A stretch of 37,247 bases of DNA from NCBI GenBank assembly GCA_945787445.1, contig CALZHT010000056.1, positions 1 through 37,247 on the forward strand, written 5' to 3'. Positions 1 through 8,575 of this stretch are shown piece by piece (the first letter of the stretch is position 1; every line of letters starts with the position of its first letter). The stretch is from an uncultured Desulfobulbaceae bacterium. Lineage in GTDB: Bacteria; Desulfobacterota; Desulfobulbia; Desulfobulbales; CALZHT01. The notes under the pieces were generated by a model. It searched no databases, was not told where the DNA came from, and worked only from the letters and a program-made list of their open reading frames with translations. A program made the translations under genes and the position numbers.

Positions 1-155
1 TCCTGCTCAAGTATTGCATCATCTTTAAGGGTGAACCGCACCCCTTTATAGGTCCCGCAAAAGGTGCACTTGTTGTGCGAACATCCGACCGTTACCTGGA
101 GAATGATACTGTATGCCTCGCTTGGCGGCCTGATGATGTTACCTTCATAGTTCAT
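1..155 (-). CDS. Radical SAM protein, N-terminal fragment (cut by window edge)
   Basis: The minus-strand reading from an ATG at 155 gives about 51 residues before the window ends. It begins MNYEGNIIRPPSEAYSIILQ and continues into a Cys cluster, CSHNKCTFCGTYKG. The CX4CX2C arrangement followed by G-x-Y-K is typical of the [4Fe-4S]-binding N-terminus of a group of uncharacterised radical SAM proteins. The substrate cannot be named because the core of the protein lies outside the window. The gene is divergent from the intergenic repeat region that follows and is transcribed in the same direction as serC, about 465 bp away, so a shared operon is not obvious. Confidence 0.75.
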   Translation of the reverse strand, partial: MNYEGNIIRPPSEAYSIILQVTVGCSHNKCTFCGTYKGVRFTLKDDAILEQ

Positions 156-620
156 TTATTATAACCTATTAAACCTTTAGCTATGCTGATGGTCTAAACT
201 TTTTTAAGCGTTACACAGAGATATTTTCAAAATAATTAACTCTTTTGAGCATGCAATCTATATCATTCTGTTCTTTTTCTTTGCTTGCCCGAAAGAAAAA
301 GAACCAAAAAGAAAGGGCAGCCGGGAATTTATCCTCCGCAGGAGGGCTTGGTCCGCCTGCGGCAGACTACCCGAAGTTTATGCCCCCTTGCGGGGTACTG
401 CTCGAATTGACCGGGCGCTGCGGAACTCGCGAAGTTTATGCCCATGAGGGTGCTCAGACAGTCCTCGCGCTTTATCCGATCAATTCTGTGCTGCTCGGCT
501 GCTTGAAATGGCAAAAGAAAAAAACTTGACTGCCGATATTGGTTACCCTATTAGGGGTCACATTTTATGCCATTCTGTCTAGGTGTCTAAGAGTGGTTTT
601 TAACTTTATTTCAACAAATA
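156..620. other. Intergenic stretch with a dispersed-repeat-like element
   Basis: This 465-bp stretch separates the radical SAM gene from serC. It contains a 94-codon plus-strand open frame (245-529), but the composition (Lys/Arg-rich start, no recognisable domain) and the internal repeats suggest it is not a gene. Purine/pyrimidine tracts near 270-315 form a perfect hairpin (annotated separately). Two copies of a short motif, gaagtttatgccc, occur near 373 and 431, each followed by G/C-rich sequence. This layout resembles intergenic repeat elements that recur in many environmental bacterial genomes; that is recalled, not computed. Confidence 0.5.
270..304. repeat. Perfect 13-bp inverted repeat, 9-nt loop
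   Basis: The left arm gttctttttcttt (270-282) is exactly complementary to the right arm aaagaaaaagaac (292-304), with the loop gcttgcccg between. A further poly-purine tract follows (305-317). The arms are A/T-rich homopurine/homopyrimidine, so this could be the border of a dispersed repeat rather than a terminator. No gene ends immediately next to it. Confidence 0.75.
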
Positions 621-1703
621 TCAACCATTGCGGCGCTCGAATTCCTGCATGAATTCAACGAGTTTTAGTACCCCTTTCTTGGGAAAGGCATTGTAGATTG
701 ACGCTCTAATGCCGCCCACGGAGCGGTGGCCTTTTAAGCCGTCAAGTCCCTGGGCTGCGGCCTCGGCAACAAATTTGGCCTCCAGATCAGGGGTGGACAG
801 GTTAAAAGTGACGTTCATCAGCGACCGGGAGGATTTTTGGGCATGGCCGCTATAAAAGTCGGTTTGATCAATATGGTCGTAAATAAGCGCTGCCTTTTCC
901 TGGTTTATCTCTGCAATAGCCTTTACTCCGCCAAGGTTTTTCAACCATTGCATCACCCGGCCGACAACATAAATGGCAAAACAGGGGGGTGTGTTGAACA
1001 TTGAGCCTTTGTCTGCATGGGTCTTGTACCGAAACATGGTGGGTACCGTGTCGGGAGTGCGGTCAAGCAGATCTTCCCTGATTATCACCACAGCGCACCC
1101 TGCAGGCCCCATGTTTTTTTGGGCGCCGGCGAAAATGATGCCGAAGCTGCTTACATCAACAGGCCTTGACATGATATCCGAGGACATGTCACACACCAGG
1201 GGGACAGTGGAGGAGGGGAAACCATGAAACTGGGTGCCGAATATCGTATTGTTGGATACAAAGTACAGATATTCCGATTGTGGATCAACGTGATACTGCT
1301 CTTCGGCCGGCACATGGTTAAATGTGCTTTCTTCACTGCTGTACGCTACATCAACATGACCGAACATTTTGGCCTCTTTTATTGCCTTTTTGGCCCATGT
1401 TCCTGTATTTAAATAAGTGGCGGTCTTATCTTTATTTAATAAATTCATGGGAACCATGGCAAATTGAGTGGAGGCGCCACCCTGCAGAAAAAGGACCTTG
1501 TAGTTATCAGGAACTGCTAGGAGCTCTCGGATCAATGATTCAGCCGCATCAGTCACCGCTATGAAATCCTTGCTCCGATGACTCATCTCAATTAAGCCGA
1601 TACCGTTATTATTAAAATTAACGATATCCTTGGCAGCCTCCTGGAGAACCTCCACTGGCAGGGTGGCAGGGCCGGGGCTGAAATTATAAATTCTCTCAGG
1701 CAT
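621..1703 (-). CDS. serC: Phosphoserine aminotransferase
   Basis: SerC catalyses PLP-dependent transamination of 3-phosphohydroxypyruvate to O-phosphoserine (serine synthesis) and the equivalent step in some pyridoxal phosphate pathways; it is cytoplasmic. The 360-residue length is typical of the family. The N-terminus MPERIYNFSPGPATLPVEVL matches the conserved SerC start (NFxxGPAxLPxxVL). The Schiff-base lysine is K196 within FAGAQKNMGPAG, and the phosphate-binding GGAS-TQF segment is at residues 75-81. The C-terminal HRSVGGIRASIYNAFP segment is also characteristic. It is divergent from miaA across about 230 bp. No adjacent serA or serB is visible. Confidence 0.97.
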   Translation of the reverse strand: MPERIYNFSPGPATLPVEVLQEAAKDIVNFNNNGIGLIEMSHRSKDFIAVTDAAESLIRELLAVPDNYKVLFLQGGASTQFAMVPMNLLNKDKTATYLNTGTWAKKAIKEAKMFGHVDVAYSSEESTFNHVPAEEQYHVDPQSEYLYFVSNNTIFGTQFHGFPSSTVPLVCDMSSDIMSRPVDVSSFGIIFAGAQKNMGPAGCAVVIIREDLLDRTPDTVPTMFRYKTHADKGSMFNTPPCFAIYVVGRVMQWLKNLGGVKAIAEINQEKAALIYDHIDQTDFYSGHAQKSSRSLMNVTFNLSTPDLEAKFVAEAAAQGLDGLKGHRSVGGIRASIYNAFPKKGVLKLVEFMQEFERRNG

Positions 1704-1933
1704 TTTTCCCTCCGATTACTCAAAAATTACTCAAATTATCATTTATGCAAAGTTTTGCCAAATTCCTTGTAAAGGTGTATGTTCATTGCGTTAAGCAAAT
1801 AGTTGAAATTCTATGATGGCCTTGCGGGAAGTCAATTGTCCTATTAACTAAACGAAACGTACAAACTTACCGGAAGTCCTCTGATTGGACAATTACTTTT
1901 CGCTCTTTTTTCTCCATAACTCGCGAATATTTT

Positions 1934-2863
1934 ATGAATGAAAAGGTATCCGCTATAGCCCTGATCGGACCGACAGCGATTGGTAAAACAAATCTTTCCC
2001 TGGCAATCGCTGAACATTTTTCTGCAGAAATCATCAGCCTTGATTCCATGCAAGTCTACCGCTATATGGATATCGGCACGGCAAAGGCAACGGTTGCAGA
2101 AAGGGCTAGAGTCCCTCATCATCTGATAGATATTGTCAATCCGGATGAAAATTACCATGCCGGTCGTTATGTTGATGATTGCTCTGCCGCCTGCAAAGTA
2201 ATTGAAGGACATGGTAAAATACCGCTATTAGTCGGTGGAACAGGCCTTTATTTGAAAGCCTTGCAAGATGGGCTTTTTGAAGCAGAGCAGATACCCGGGC
2301 AAATCCGCGACGATCTAACACAAAAACGTAAAGAAAAGGGGAACGCTGCCCTTTTCAAAGAACTAAAGGAGATTGATCCTCCAACTGCGATGCGTATCCA
2401 CCCGAACGATGCCTATCGTATACAGCGTGCCCTGGAAATTTTCCACGCCACCGGTATTCCCTGGTCGCAGCACCTTGAAAAGCAAAAGCATGCGCCCCTG
2501 TTGCAAAATGTCTTGAAAATTGGGCTCACCTGCGATAGAGAAGTGCTTTATCAACGCATCAACCAGAGGGTAGAAGAAATGATCGGCCAGGGCCTGGTGG
2601 ATGAGGTTCGAATGCTTCTTGAGATGGGATATCATGGGGAACTGAAATCCATGCAATCCATTGGCTATCGGCACATGGTCAATTTTATTGAAGGGAACTG
2701 GAATTGGGAGGATTGCGTTGCTCTGCTTGCGCGGGACACTCGACATTATGCCAAAAGACAGCTGACTTGGTTCAGGGCAGACCAAGGCATAACATGGCTG
2801 CATCCTTCACAGCAGAGAGAAATAATCGCCCTGATCGATAAGACATTACATAAAACCACCTGA
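1934..2863 (+). CDS. miaA: tRNA dimethylallyltransferase
   Basis: MiaA transfers a dimethylallyl group from DMAPP to N6 of A37 in tRNAs reading UNN codons; MiaB, encoded about 6 kb downstream in this window, then methylthiolates the product. The protein has 309 residues, normal for the family. The P-loop GPTAIGKT is at residues 12-19, and the DMAPP/tRNA-contacting segment around D37 (SLDSMQVYR) follows. GGTGLY (near residue 97) and the SIGYRH segment near the C-terminus are family signatures. The ATG start lacks a strong Shine-Dalgarno but is the first in-frame Met before the P-loop. It is followed by pgsA after 10 bp, suggesting co-transcription. Confidence 0.97.
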   Translation: MNEKVSAIALIGPTAIGKTNLSLAIAEHFSAEIISLDSMQVYRYMDIGTAKATVAERARVPHHLIDIVNPDENYHAGRYVDDCSAACKVIEGHGKIPLLVGGTGLYLKALQDGLFEAEQIPGQIRDDLTQKRKEKGNAALFKELKEIDPPTAMRIHPNDAYRIQRALEIFHATGIPWSQHLEKQKHAPLLQNVLKIGLTCDREVLYQRINQRVEEMIGQGLVDEVRMLLEMGYHGELKSMQSIGYRHMVNFIEGNWNWEDCVALLARDTRHYAKRQLTWFRADQGITWLHPSQQREIIALIDKTLHKTT

Positions 2864-2873
2864 CATCACTTGA

Positions 2874-3434
2874 ATGAATATACCCAATTGTATAACCCTG
2901 TTCCGTATACTTCTCATCCCACTTATTGTCATTCTCTTATTGGAAGACAAAATAAACCTTGCTTTTCTTGCTTTTGTGGTGGCAGGAATCAGTGATGCGC
3001 TTGACGGCTTTATAGCAAGGACGTTTAAACAAAAAACACAATTGGGGGCATTTATTGATCCAATTGCCGACAAGCTTCTTCTCAATACGACCCACATAGC
3101 CCTTGCCATTATCGGGATTATGCCTGGGTGGTTGGCTGTTCTGGTGGTGAGCAGGGATATTATCATCCTCGTCGGCATGGGTATCCTCTTTTACAACAAT
3201 AAACATCCCCGAATAAAGCCCACATTTGACAGCAAAATCACCACGTTTTTTCAACTTCTTACCGTAAGTTTTTTGTTGGGCTATGAATATTGGGTGGATT
3301 ATTTGTTCTTGCAGGATTATTTCATATTTTTGAATGCATTTTTCACTATTGTTTCCTGTTTTCACTATATAGTTATCGGCACATGGATCCTGCAGGGAAA
3401 ACTCGATAAACGGTTTGACTCCAGTATAATTTAA
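2874..3434 (+). CDS. pgsA: CDP-diacylglycerol-glycerol-3-phosphate phosphatidyltransferase
   Basis: The product is an integral membrane CDP-alcohol phosphatidyltransferase that probably makes phosphatidylglycerophosphate, the first committed step to phosphatidylglycerol. The 186-residue protein shows the full family motif D-x2-D-G-x2-A-R-x8-G-x3-D-x3-D, with D41, D44, G45, A48, R49, G58, D62 and D66. Several hydrophobic segments (about residues 7-23, 28-39, 80-100 and 120-165) fit a six-helix membrane enzyme. The N-terminus MNIPNCITLFRILLIP matches PgsA-type starts (xxxPNxLTxxRxxxxP). Other CDP-alcohol transferases share the core motif, so the exact acceptor is inferred. It lies 10 bp after miaA. 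Confidence 0.92.
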   Translation: MNIPNCITLFRILLIPLIVILLLEDKINLAFLAFVVAGISDALDGFIARTFKQKTQLGAFIDPIADKLLLNTTHIALAIIGIMPGWLAVLVVSRDIIILVGMGILFYNNKHPRIKPTFDSKITTFFQLLTVSFLLGYEYWVDYLFLQDYFIFLNAFFTIVSCFHYIVIGTWILQGKLDKRFDSSII

Positions 3435-3555
3435 TCAACCCATTAAACCTTCAGCTTTAGGATCACATTGTATGCCACCCCTTCTAGAAGCAGTCTTTTG
3501 CTTTAAAAAAGACACTAAAACAAAGATATAATATATAAATATAAAGTAAAATATT

Positions 3556-5304
3556 ATGCATGGCAAGGTGTGGCGCCAAAGAACGCCAAGCAGTGGACAG
3601 AGTGCTCGAGTTGCCTCAGAGCTCAATATCCCCCGATTAGCTGCCGATATTCTCCTCCAGAGGGGACTAACCGATACCAAGGAAATTTACGACTTTCTTA
3701 ACCCGCATCTGGAACAACTGCCCTCGCCATTTTTACTAAAAGGGATGGAGAGGGCGATTGATATTATTGTAAAAACGATACATAAGGGACAGCCGCTTTT
3801 TATCTTCGGCGATTATGATGTGGATGGCACAACTGGATGTGCTGTTTTATCCCTTTTTTTTGAAAAAATCGGCTCCACTTCCTTTTGTTATCAACCTCAG
3901 CGCTTGACCGATGGATACGGACTCAATAAAAATACTATTCATGCAATCTCTGCCTATTGCCAAAGCAAAAACATAGAAAATCCGACCCTGATCACTGTTG
4001 ATTGCGGCATTTCTGATCATGACGCTATTCGCGAAGCCAAGCGGTTGGGTTTTCACATTATCGTTACTGATCACCACCAGCCCCCGGAAAATCTCCCACC
4101 AGCCGATGCCATTGTAAATCCCTTGCAGCGAGGTTGTAACTTCCCGTTTAAGTATTTGGCCGGGGTAGGGGTTGCCTTTTATTTAGTAATGGGATTGCGC
4201 AGTTATCTCCTCAAACAAGGCTTTTTTGGCGATGTGCTCAGCGAAGATATCCCAAATTTGAAAGAGTTATTGGATTTAGTAGCCCTTGGTACCATTGGCG
4301 ATGTGGTTCCGCTTGTCGGCGTAAACCGGATTCTGGCCAAGGCAGGGCTGGAAATCATAAACTGCTCCAGCAGGAAAGGAATAAAGAAGCTCCTTGAGTC
4401 GGCAAATTTAAGTGGCCGGACGGTGTCAGCGGAAGATCTAGGTTTTCAGATTGTTCCTCGTCTCAATGCTCCGGGGCGGTTGGCTGATCCGGCCCTTGCC
4501 TTCAAGTTGTTGATTTCAATAAATGATCATGAAATCAGTACGTTAGCGCACGAAATTGAACAGATAAACATCCAAAGGAAACAGTTGAGCGAGGAAATAT
4601 ATATTGAGGCAGCCAGAGAAGCGGAAAAGAGCATTGCAGCAGGAAAAAAATCAATCGTTCTGCAGCATAGAGGATGGAATATTGGGGTGCTTGGGATAGT
4701 GGCTGCCAGGTTGACGAATCATTTTCATCGACCGGCTATTGTATGCCAATCCACTGATACCGAACTCAAAGGTTCCGGGCGATCAATCCCAGGCCTGGAT
4801 TTATTCAAATTGATTGTTAGGTCGGCAGAGTTCCTCAATTCCTATGGGGGGCATCGGGGGGCGGTCGGAATTACATTGTCCCAATCCAATTTTGAAAGTT
4901 TCAAGGAAAAATTTGAAAAGGATGTAGTTGAGACCATGGTGGATGAAAAAATTACTCCGGTACTCTGGATAGATAAGTATTTAGAGTCCGAAGAGATTTT
5001 TAATGATGACTTTTTATCATATTATCGGAAATTGCAGCCATTTGGTGAAGGGAATGAGGAGCCAGTGTTTGCGACCCAAAATCCGGTCCAAATATCAACT
5101 GCAACCAGGGTTGGCATGGATAGTCTGCGCTTTTCCTGGAAGGATAGCAGCGGGGTTACGCAGGGATTTGGTTTCGGTCTGTGGCCTGTGCTGCAAAAAA
5201 TTTCTCCCAAGAATGCAATGATCGCCTTTAGGATTCATTTCAATACTTTTGGCGGCAAAAACTGCTGGGAGGCAAGAGCACTTGATTTCAGGGCACCAGA
5301 ATAG
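3556..5304 (+). CDS. recJ: Single-stranded-DNA-specific 5'-3' exonuclease RecJ
   Basis: RecJ degrades single-stranded DNA 5' to 3' in recombination and mismatch repair; it is a cytoplasmic DHH-family phosphoesterase. The 582-residue length is normal. Motif I DYDVDGTT spans residues 86-93 (metal ligands D86, D88, D90). Asp149 lies in the VDCGI segment, the DHH motif is residues 172-174, and a GGHRGAVG segment near residue 435 represents the DHHA1 motif. The N-terminal segment with LAADILLQRGL and FLNPHLEQLPSPFLLKGM is typical of bacterial RecJ. The ATG follows an A/T-rich leader with a TATAAT at 3527-3532 but no good Shine-Dalgarno or -35 box. Confidence 0.97.
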   Translation: MHGKVWRQRTPSSGQSARVASELNIPRLAADILLQRGLTDTKEIYDFLNPHLEQLPSPFLLKGMERAIDIIVKTIHKGQPLFIFGDYDVDGTTGCAVLSLFFEKIGSTSFCYQPQRLTDGYGLNKNTIHAISAYCQSKNIENPTLITVDCGISDHDAIREAKRLGFHIIVTDHHQPPENLPPADAIVNPLQRGCNFPFKYLAGVGVAFYLVMGLRSYLLKQGFFGDVLSEDIPNLKELLDLVALGTIGDVVPLVGVNRILAKAGLEIINCSSRKGIKKLLESANLSGRTVSAEDLGFQIVPRLNAPGRLADPALAFKLLISINDHEISTLAHEIEQINIQRKQLSEEIYIEAAREAEKSIAAGKKSIVLQHRGWNIGVLGIVAARLTNHFHRPAIVCQSTDTELKGSGRSIPGLDLFKLIVRSAEFLNSYGGHRGAVGITLSQSNFESFKEKFEKDVVETMVDEKITPVLWIDKYLESEEIFNDDFLSYYRKLQPFGEGNEEPVFATQNPVQISTATRVGMDSLRFSWKDSSGVTQGFGFGLWPVLQKISPKNAMIAFRIHFNTFGGKNCWEARALDFRAPE

Positions 5305-5370
5305 CCTGATTTTATTGATATTTATTAAATTAAACATAATATATATTATGCGACATTGTAAATATATATA

Positions 5371-5397
5371 AAAACCTCAAGTAGTTTCTCAGGTTTT
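5371..5397 (+). terminator. Weak candidate terminator after recJ
   Basis: Arms aaaacct (5371-5377) and aggtttt (5391-5397) can pair around a 13-nt loop, and the right arm runs into a short T tract. The stem is short and A/T-rich, so this is only a candidate. It lies 67 bp after the recJ stop and 135 bp before the purB start. Confidence 0.3.
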
Positions 5398-5531
5398 TCG
5401 GGCATTATCTTTACCGAGCATTTTCATGGCTTTTTTGGTATAGATGTCCACATTTCTGTATCAGCTTCCTAGAGGCAATAATGGAAATAAAAATATGAAT
5501 ACGATTGAATTATCCCCGGGAGAATCATGGC

Positions 5532-6980
5532 ATGAATCGTGATGTTTACCAGGAACCCCTGGTCAGCAGATATACCAGTCCTGAAATGCAGAAAATCTTT
5601 TCTGAAAAAACAAAAATTGAAACGTGGCGTCGATGCTGGATAGCACTCGCAGAGGCCCAACATGAACTTGGCCTTTCAGATATAGTCACCGCCCAAATGA
5701 TCGATGAAATGAAAGCGCATTGGCAGGATATCGACTTTGACCTGGCGGCCCGGAAAGAAAAAGAAATTCGACATGACGTCATGGCCCATGTTTATGCTTT
5801 TGGCGTTAAATGTCCCAAAGCTGAGCCCATCATTCATCTGGGCGCAACCTCTCAGTTTGTCGTATGCAACACAGATCTTCTTCTCCAAAAACGCGCCCTT
5901 TCTCTCATTAAGAAAGCGCTGATAAACCTTATTCACAATCTTGCTATTTTTTCACGTAAATACAAAGACTTGGCAACACTTGGCTTTACCCATTACCAGC
6001 CCGCGCAACCTACGACGGTCGGTAAACGCAACACCCTGTATATACAAGATCTTCTCATTGATCTTGACTACCTCGAACAGCTTGAAAAACAAATCAAAGC
6101 CCGGGGCGCCAAAGGAACCGTTGGCACCCAGGCCACATTCATTGAACTCTTTCATGGCAACCATGAAAAAGTACGGCAGCTGGACCGGCTTGTGGCCCAA
6201 AAACTTGGCTTTACGGATGTATTCGCGGTAACGGGTCAAACATATACTCGCAAAATCGATGTGAAAACCGTGGAAACCCTTGCCTCCATCGGCGCCAGCG
6301 CCCATAAATTTGCGGTGGATCTGCGGTTGCTATCCAATCTGAAGGTGCAAGAGGAACCCTTTGCCAAGAGTCAGGTCGGCAGCTCGGCAATGGCGTACAA
6401 ACGTAATCCTATGCGATCTGAGCGCATGACCGCCCTGGCACGAAAACTTATGGGACTGGTGCCCAATTTTTATGCAACCCACGCCAACCAATGGTTTGAG
6501 CGCACTCTCGATGACTCCTCCATCCGACGCATGGATATACCCCAGGCCTTCCTTCTCAGCGATGCCATTCTCAAGCTTTATCTTAATATAACTTCTGATA
6601 TGATTGTTTTTCCGAAACAAATCGAACGCCACCTTAAAATGGAACTTCCATTCATGGCCACTGAGAAAATACTCATGGCGTGTGTGGAAAAAGGAAAAAG
6701 TCGGCAGGAAATGCACGAGGTGATTAAGATTCATTCTGTTGAAGCAGGAAAAACCGTGAAGGAGTTTGGCAAGGACAACGATCTTTTGGAACGATTGGGG
6801 AATAATAACAGTATCCCCTTTTCATATCAAGAGCTTGAAGAATTGGTTTTGGCAGGCAGTCAAGGTTTTACCGGACGCGCCTCCCGGCAAACGGAAGAGT
6901 TTCTCGCCGAAGAAGTTGAACCGCTGCTGAAACAGTACCATGATCTTATCGGAGAAACTGACAGTACCATATCCGTGTAA
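5532..6980 (+). CDS. purB: Adenylosuccinate lyase, eukaryote-like long type
   Basis: The enzyme eliminates fumarate from SAICAR and from adenylosuccinate in purine synthesis; it is a cytoplasmic homotetramer. The ATG at 5532 is preferred over an in-frame TTG at 5505 because GGGAG (5518-5522) sits at suitable spacing before it; this gives 482 residues. The fumarate lyase signature GSSAMAYKRNPMRSER begins at residue 283, and the catalytic His region FTHYQPAQPTT is at 152-162. The segments NQWFERTLDDSSIRR, ELPFMATE, GDNDLxER-like KDNDLLERL and GFTGRASRQ closely resemble human-type ADSL rather than the shorter B. subtilis-type PurB. Two more members of the superfamily lie at 24479-27312. Confidence 0.95.
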   Translation: MNRDVYQEPLVSRYTSPEMQKIFSEKTKIETWRRCWIALAEAQHELGLSDIVTAQMIDEMKAHWQDIDFDLAARKEKEIRHDVMAHVYAFGVKCPKAEPIIHLGATSQFVVCNTDLLLQKRALSLIKKALINLIHNLAIFSRKYKDLATLGFTHYQPAQPTTVGKRNTLYIQDLLIDLDYLEQLEKQIKARGAKGTVGTQATFIELFHGNHEKVRQLDRLVAQKLGFTDVFAVTGQTYTRKIDVKTVETLASIGASAHKFAVDLRLLSNLKVQEEPFAKSQVGSSAMAYKRNPMRSERMTALARKLMGLVPNFYATHANQWFERTLDDSSIRRMDIPQAFLLSDAILKLYLNITSDMIVFPKQIERHLKMELPFMATEKILMACVEKGKSRQEMHEVIKIHSVEAGKTVKEFGKDNDLLERLGNNNSIPFSYQELEELVLAGSQGFTGRASRQTEEFLAEEVEPLLKQYHDLIGETDSTISV

Positions 6981-7027
6981 AGCCGCCTTTAGGCGGTGGA
7001 GTTTTACGTGTTGGTCAGGACTACTCT

Positions 7028-7252
7028 ATGGTAAACCATCGATGTTGCGCAACGCTGTATTGCAGGATAGCTCCTGAGCGCATTCATTTTTTGAAATTTA
7101 TTCTCGAAGGATATGATGGCCTTGCCGTTCTTTCAACCCATGACCGGCAAAAAGGGATTGTGACAATCAGGTATCCTTATGAGGCCCAACCAATGCTTTT
7201 GGGGCTGTTGGAGCAACTTGCACCATCATTGATCGCCCAAAAATTAACCTAG
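7028..7252 (+). CDS. DUF4911-type small protein
   Basis: This 74-residue product has the segment IHFLKFILEGYDGLAVLSTHD near residues 19-39, the hallmark of DUF4911 proteins, which are small, cytoplasmic and of unknown function. No signal peptide or membrane helix is visible. It sits 47 bp after purB, where a short CCGCC/GGCGG hairpin occurs (6983-6996), and 14 bp before the TolC-family gene, so co-transcription with purB or the TolC gene is possible. The residues resembling a ferredoxin-like or ACT-like fold are suggestive only; no catalytic residues can be named. Confidence 0.75.
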   Translation: MVNHRCCATLYCRIAPERIHFLKFILEGYDGLAVLSTHDRQKGIVTIRYPYEAQPMLLGLLEQLAPSLIAQKLT

Positions 7253-7266
7253 AATCAACTTCTGGT

Positions 7267-8574
7267 ATGCAATTTATCTTTTTGTTTTTTTGTTATTTTT
7301 TTCTTTCTATGTCAGGGAGTGTCCATGCGGTAGAGGGACCACAGCCCCCTACTCTTTCCCTGGATGAATGTGTCAGGCAAGTGCTGGAGAAAAGCCCTGC
7401 CATGGCTTCCGCCCTTGTGGATCTTCAAGAAAAAGACGCTGCGTTCCGAAGTGCCAAGAAGGATCTGTACCCCACCCTTTCCTTCCAATATGGTTACGCA
7501 AACCAACCGGATGATCCGTTTGCTGAAAATTTATACAGGTATTCCATTATCCTGGATCAACCTTTGTACAGAGGCAAGGCATTAGTTACTGCCAAGGAAA
7601 TCAGCAGGCTTGACACCTTTTTTTCTGATTATGGATTTCGCCAGTTGAAAAATGATCTTATTTTTCAAACGCATCAGGCCTACTTTGACCTGCTGAGAAC
7701 TTTAAAACTTGAAGAGGTTGCCCAACAAGCCTTGCAAAGCCTCGCCGCTCAAGTCAAGGACGCTCAAGCCTTTTATGATTCAGGTCTGATCCCGAAAAAT
7801 GATTTATTACAGAGCGAGGTTGAACTTGCCCAGGGACAACAAGACCTCCTGGTGGCACAAAATAATACGGAAATCAGCAAATCGAATTTAAACATCCTCA
7901 TGCAAAAGCCCCTGGATGAATCATTGGTCATCAAAGATATACTTAAATATGAACAGCGAGAAGTGTTATGGTCGGAAATCCTTGCCCTTGCCAAAGCTGA
8001 ACGACCGGAAATTCGGCAGGGAGAACTATTGGTCAGACAGGCAGAGCATAGTATTCAGCTTGCCAAGGCGCCCTTTTTGCCTTCGGTCTCTCTGAACGCC
8101 GCCTATACCAAACAAGGGGATGATCCTTTAGCCGAAGATCTCCCTTCTCCCTTCGCTTTTGAATTGCTTCCAAACGAGACAAAGACCATTCAAGCCACTG
8201 CCCAATGGAAATTTTGGTCCTGGGGCAAGAGCAGAAACGAGGTATTTGTTGCGCGTTCTCAACTGGCAAAAACGAAAGAAGCGCTGGCGCAGGTGATAGA
8301 CACTATTACCCTTGAATTGCGCCAAGCTTTTCTACAGCTCAAACAAGCGGGAAAAAACATTTACGTTTCAGAGAAAGCCATTGAACTGGCGCAAGAGAAT
8401 TACCGGATAAGCAAGGCCCGGTATCAGGCGCAACTCAACACCTCAACCGAGGTGCTTGATGCCCAAACGGTGCTGAGCAGGGCCCAATCCAATTATTACA
8501 ACACGCTGTATGTTTACAATATTGCCTTGGTTGCGCTGGACAGGGCTACCGGGGTGCTGGAAAAGAAGTACTGA
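7267..8574 (+). CDS. TolC-family outer membrane efflux protein
   Basis: The 435-residue product belongs to the OEP family, whose trimers form outer membrane beta-barrels with periplasmic alpha-tunnels for export. It starts with a Sec signal peptide (about residues 1-21, hydrophobic core then SVHA). The mature part opens with LSLDECVRQVLEKSPAMASALVDL, the classical OEP repeat start. Two tandem halves are visible, each with long Gln/Ala/Leu-rich helices, and a strand-rich segment (SFQYGY; SVSLNAAYT) in each. The C-terminal part has NYRISKARYQAQLNTSTEVLDAQTVLSRAQ, the conserved second OEP repeat. No inner membrane pump or adaptor gene is adjacent, so the cargo is unknown. The stop is 1 bp before the miaB start. 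Confidence 0.93.
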   Translation: MQFIFLFFCYFFLSMSGSVHAVEGPQPPTLSLDECVRQVLEKSPAMASALVDLQEKDAAFRSAKKDLYPTLSFQYGYANQPDDPFAENLYRYSIILDQPLYRGKALVTAKEISRLDTFFSDYGFRQLKNDLIFQTHQAYFDLLRTLKLEEVAQQALQSLAAQVKDAQAFYDSGLIPKNDLLQSEVELAQGQQDLLVAQNNTEISKSNLNILMQKPLDESLVIKDILKYEQREVLWSEILALAKAERPEIRQGELLVRQAEHSIQLAKAPFLPSVSLNAAYTKQGDDPLAEDLPSPFAFELLPNETKTIQATAQWKFWSWGKSRNEVFVARSQLAKTKEALAQVIDTITLELRQAFLQLKQAGKNIYVSEKAIELAQENYRISKARYQAQLNTSTEVLDAQTVLSRAQSNYYNTLYVYNIALVALDRATGVLEKKY

Positions 8575-8575
8575 A

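Noticed and set aside
245-529. 94-codon open frame with Lys/Arg-rich start
   Set aside because: It lies in a hairpin-bearing repeat-like intergenic region, with no domain, no ribosome binding site and repeated short motifs; better explained as non-coding repeat DNA.
1833-1890. Inverted aattgtcc/ggacaatt pair between serC and miaA
   Set aside because: Eight-base arms 43 bases apart in A/T-rich DNA can occur by chance and show no link to a known operator.
6983-6996. CCGCC/GGCGG hairpin after purB
   Set aside because: The stem is only 5 bp and the following T tract is delayed, so a terminator call is not supported.
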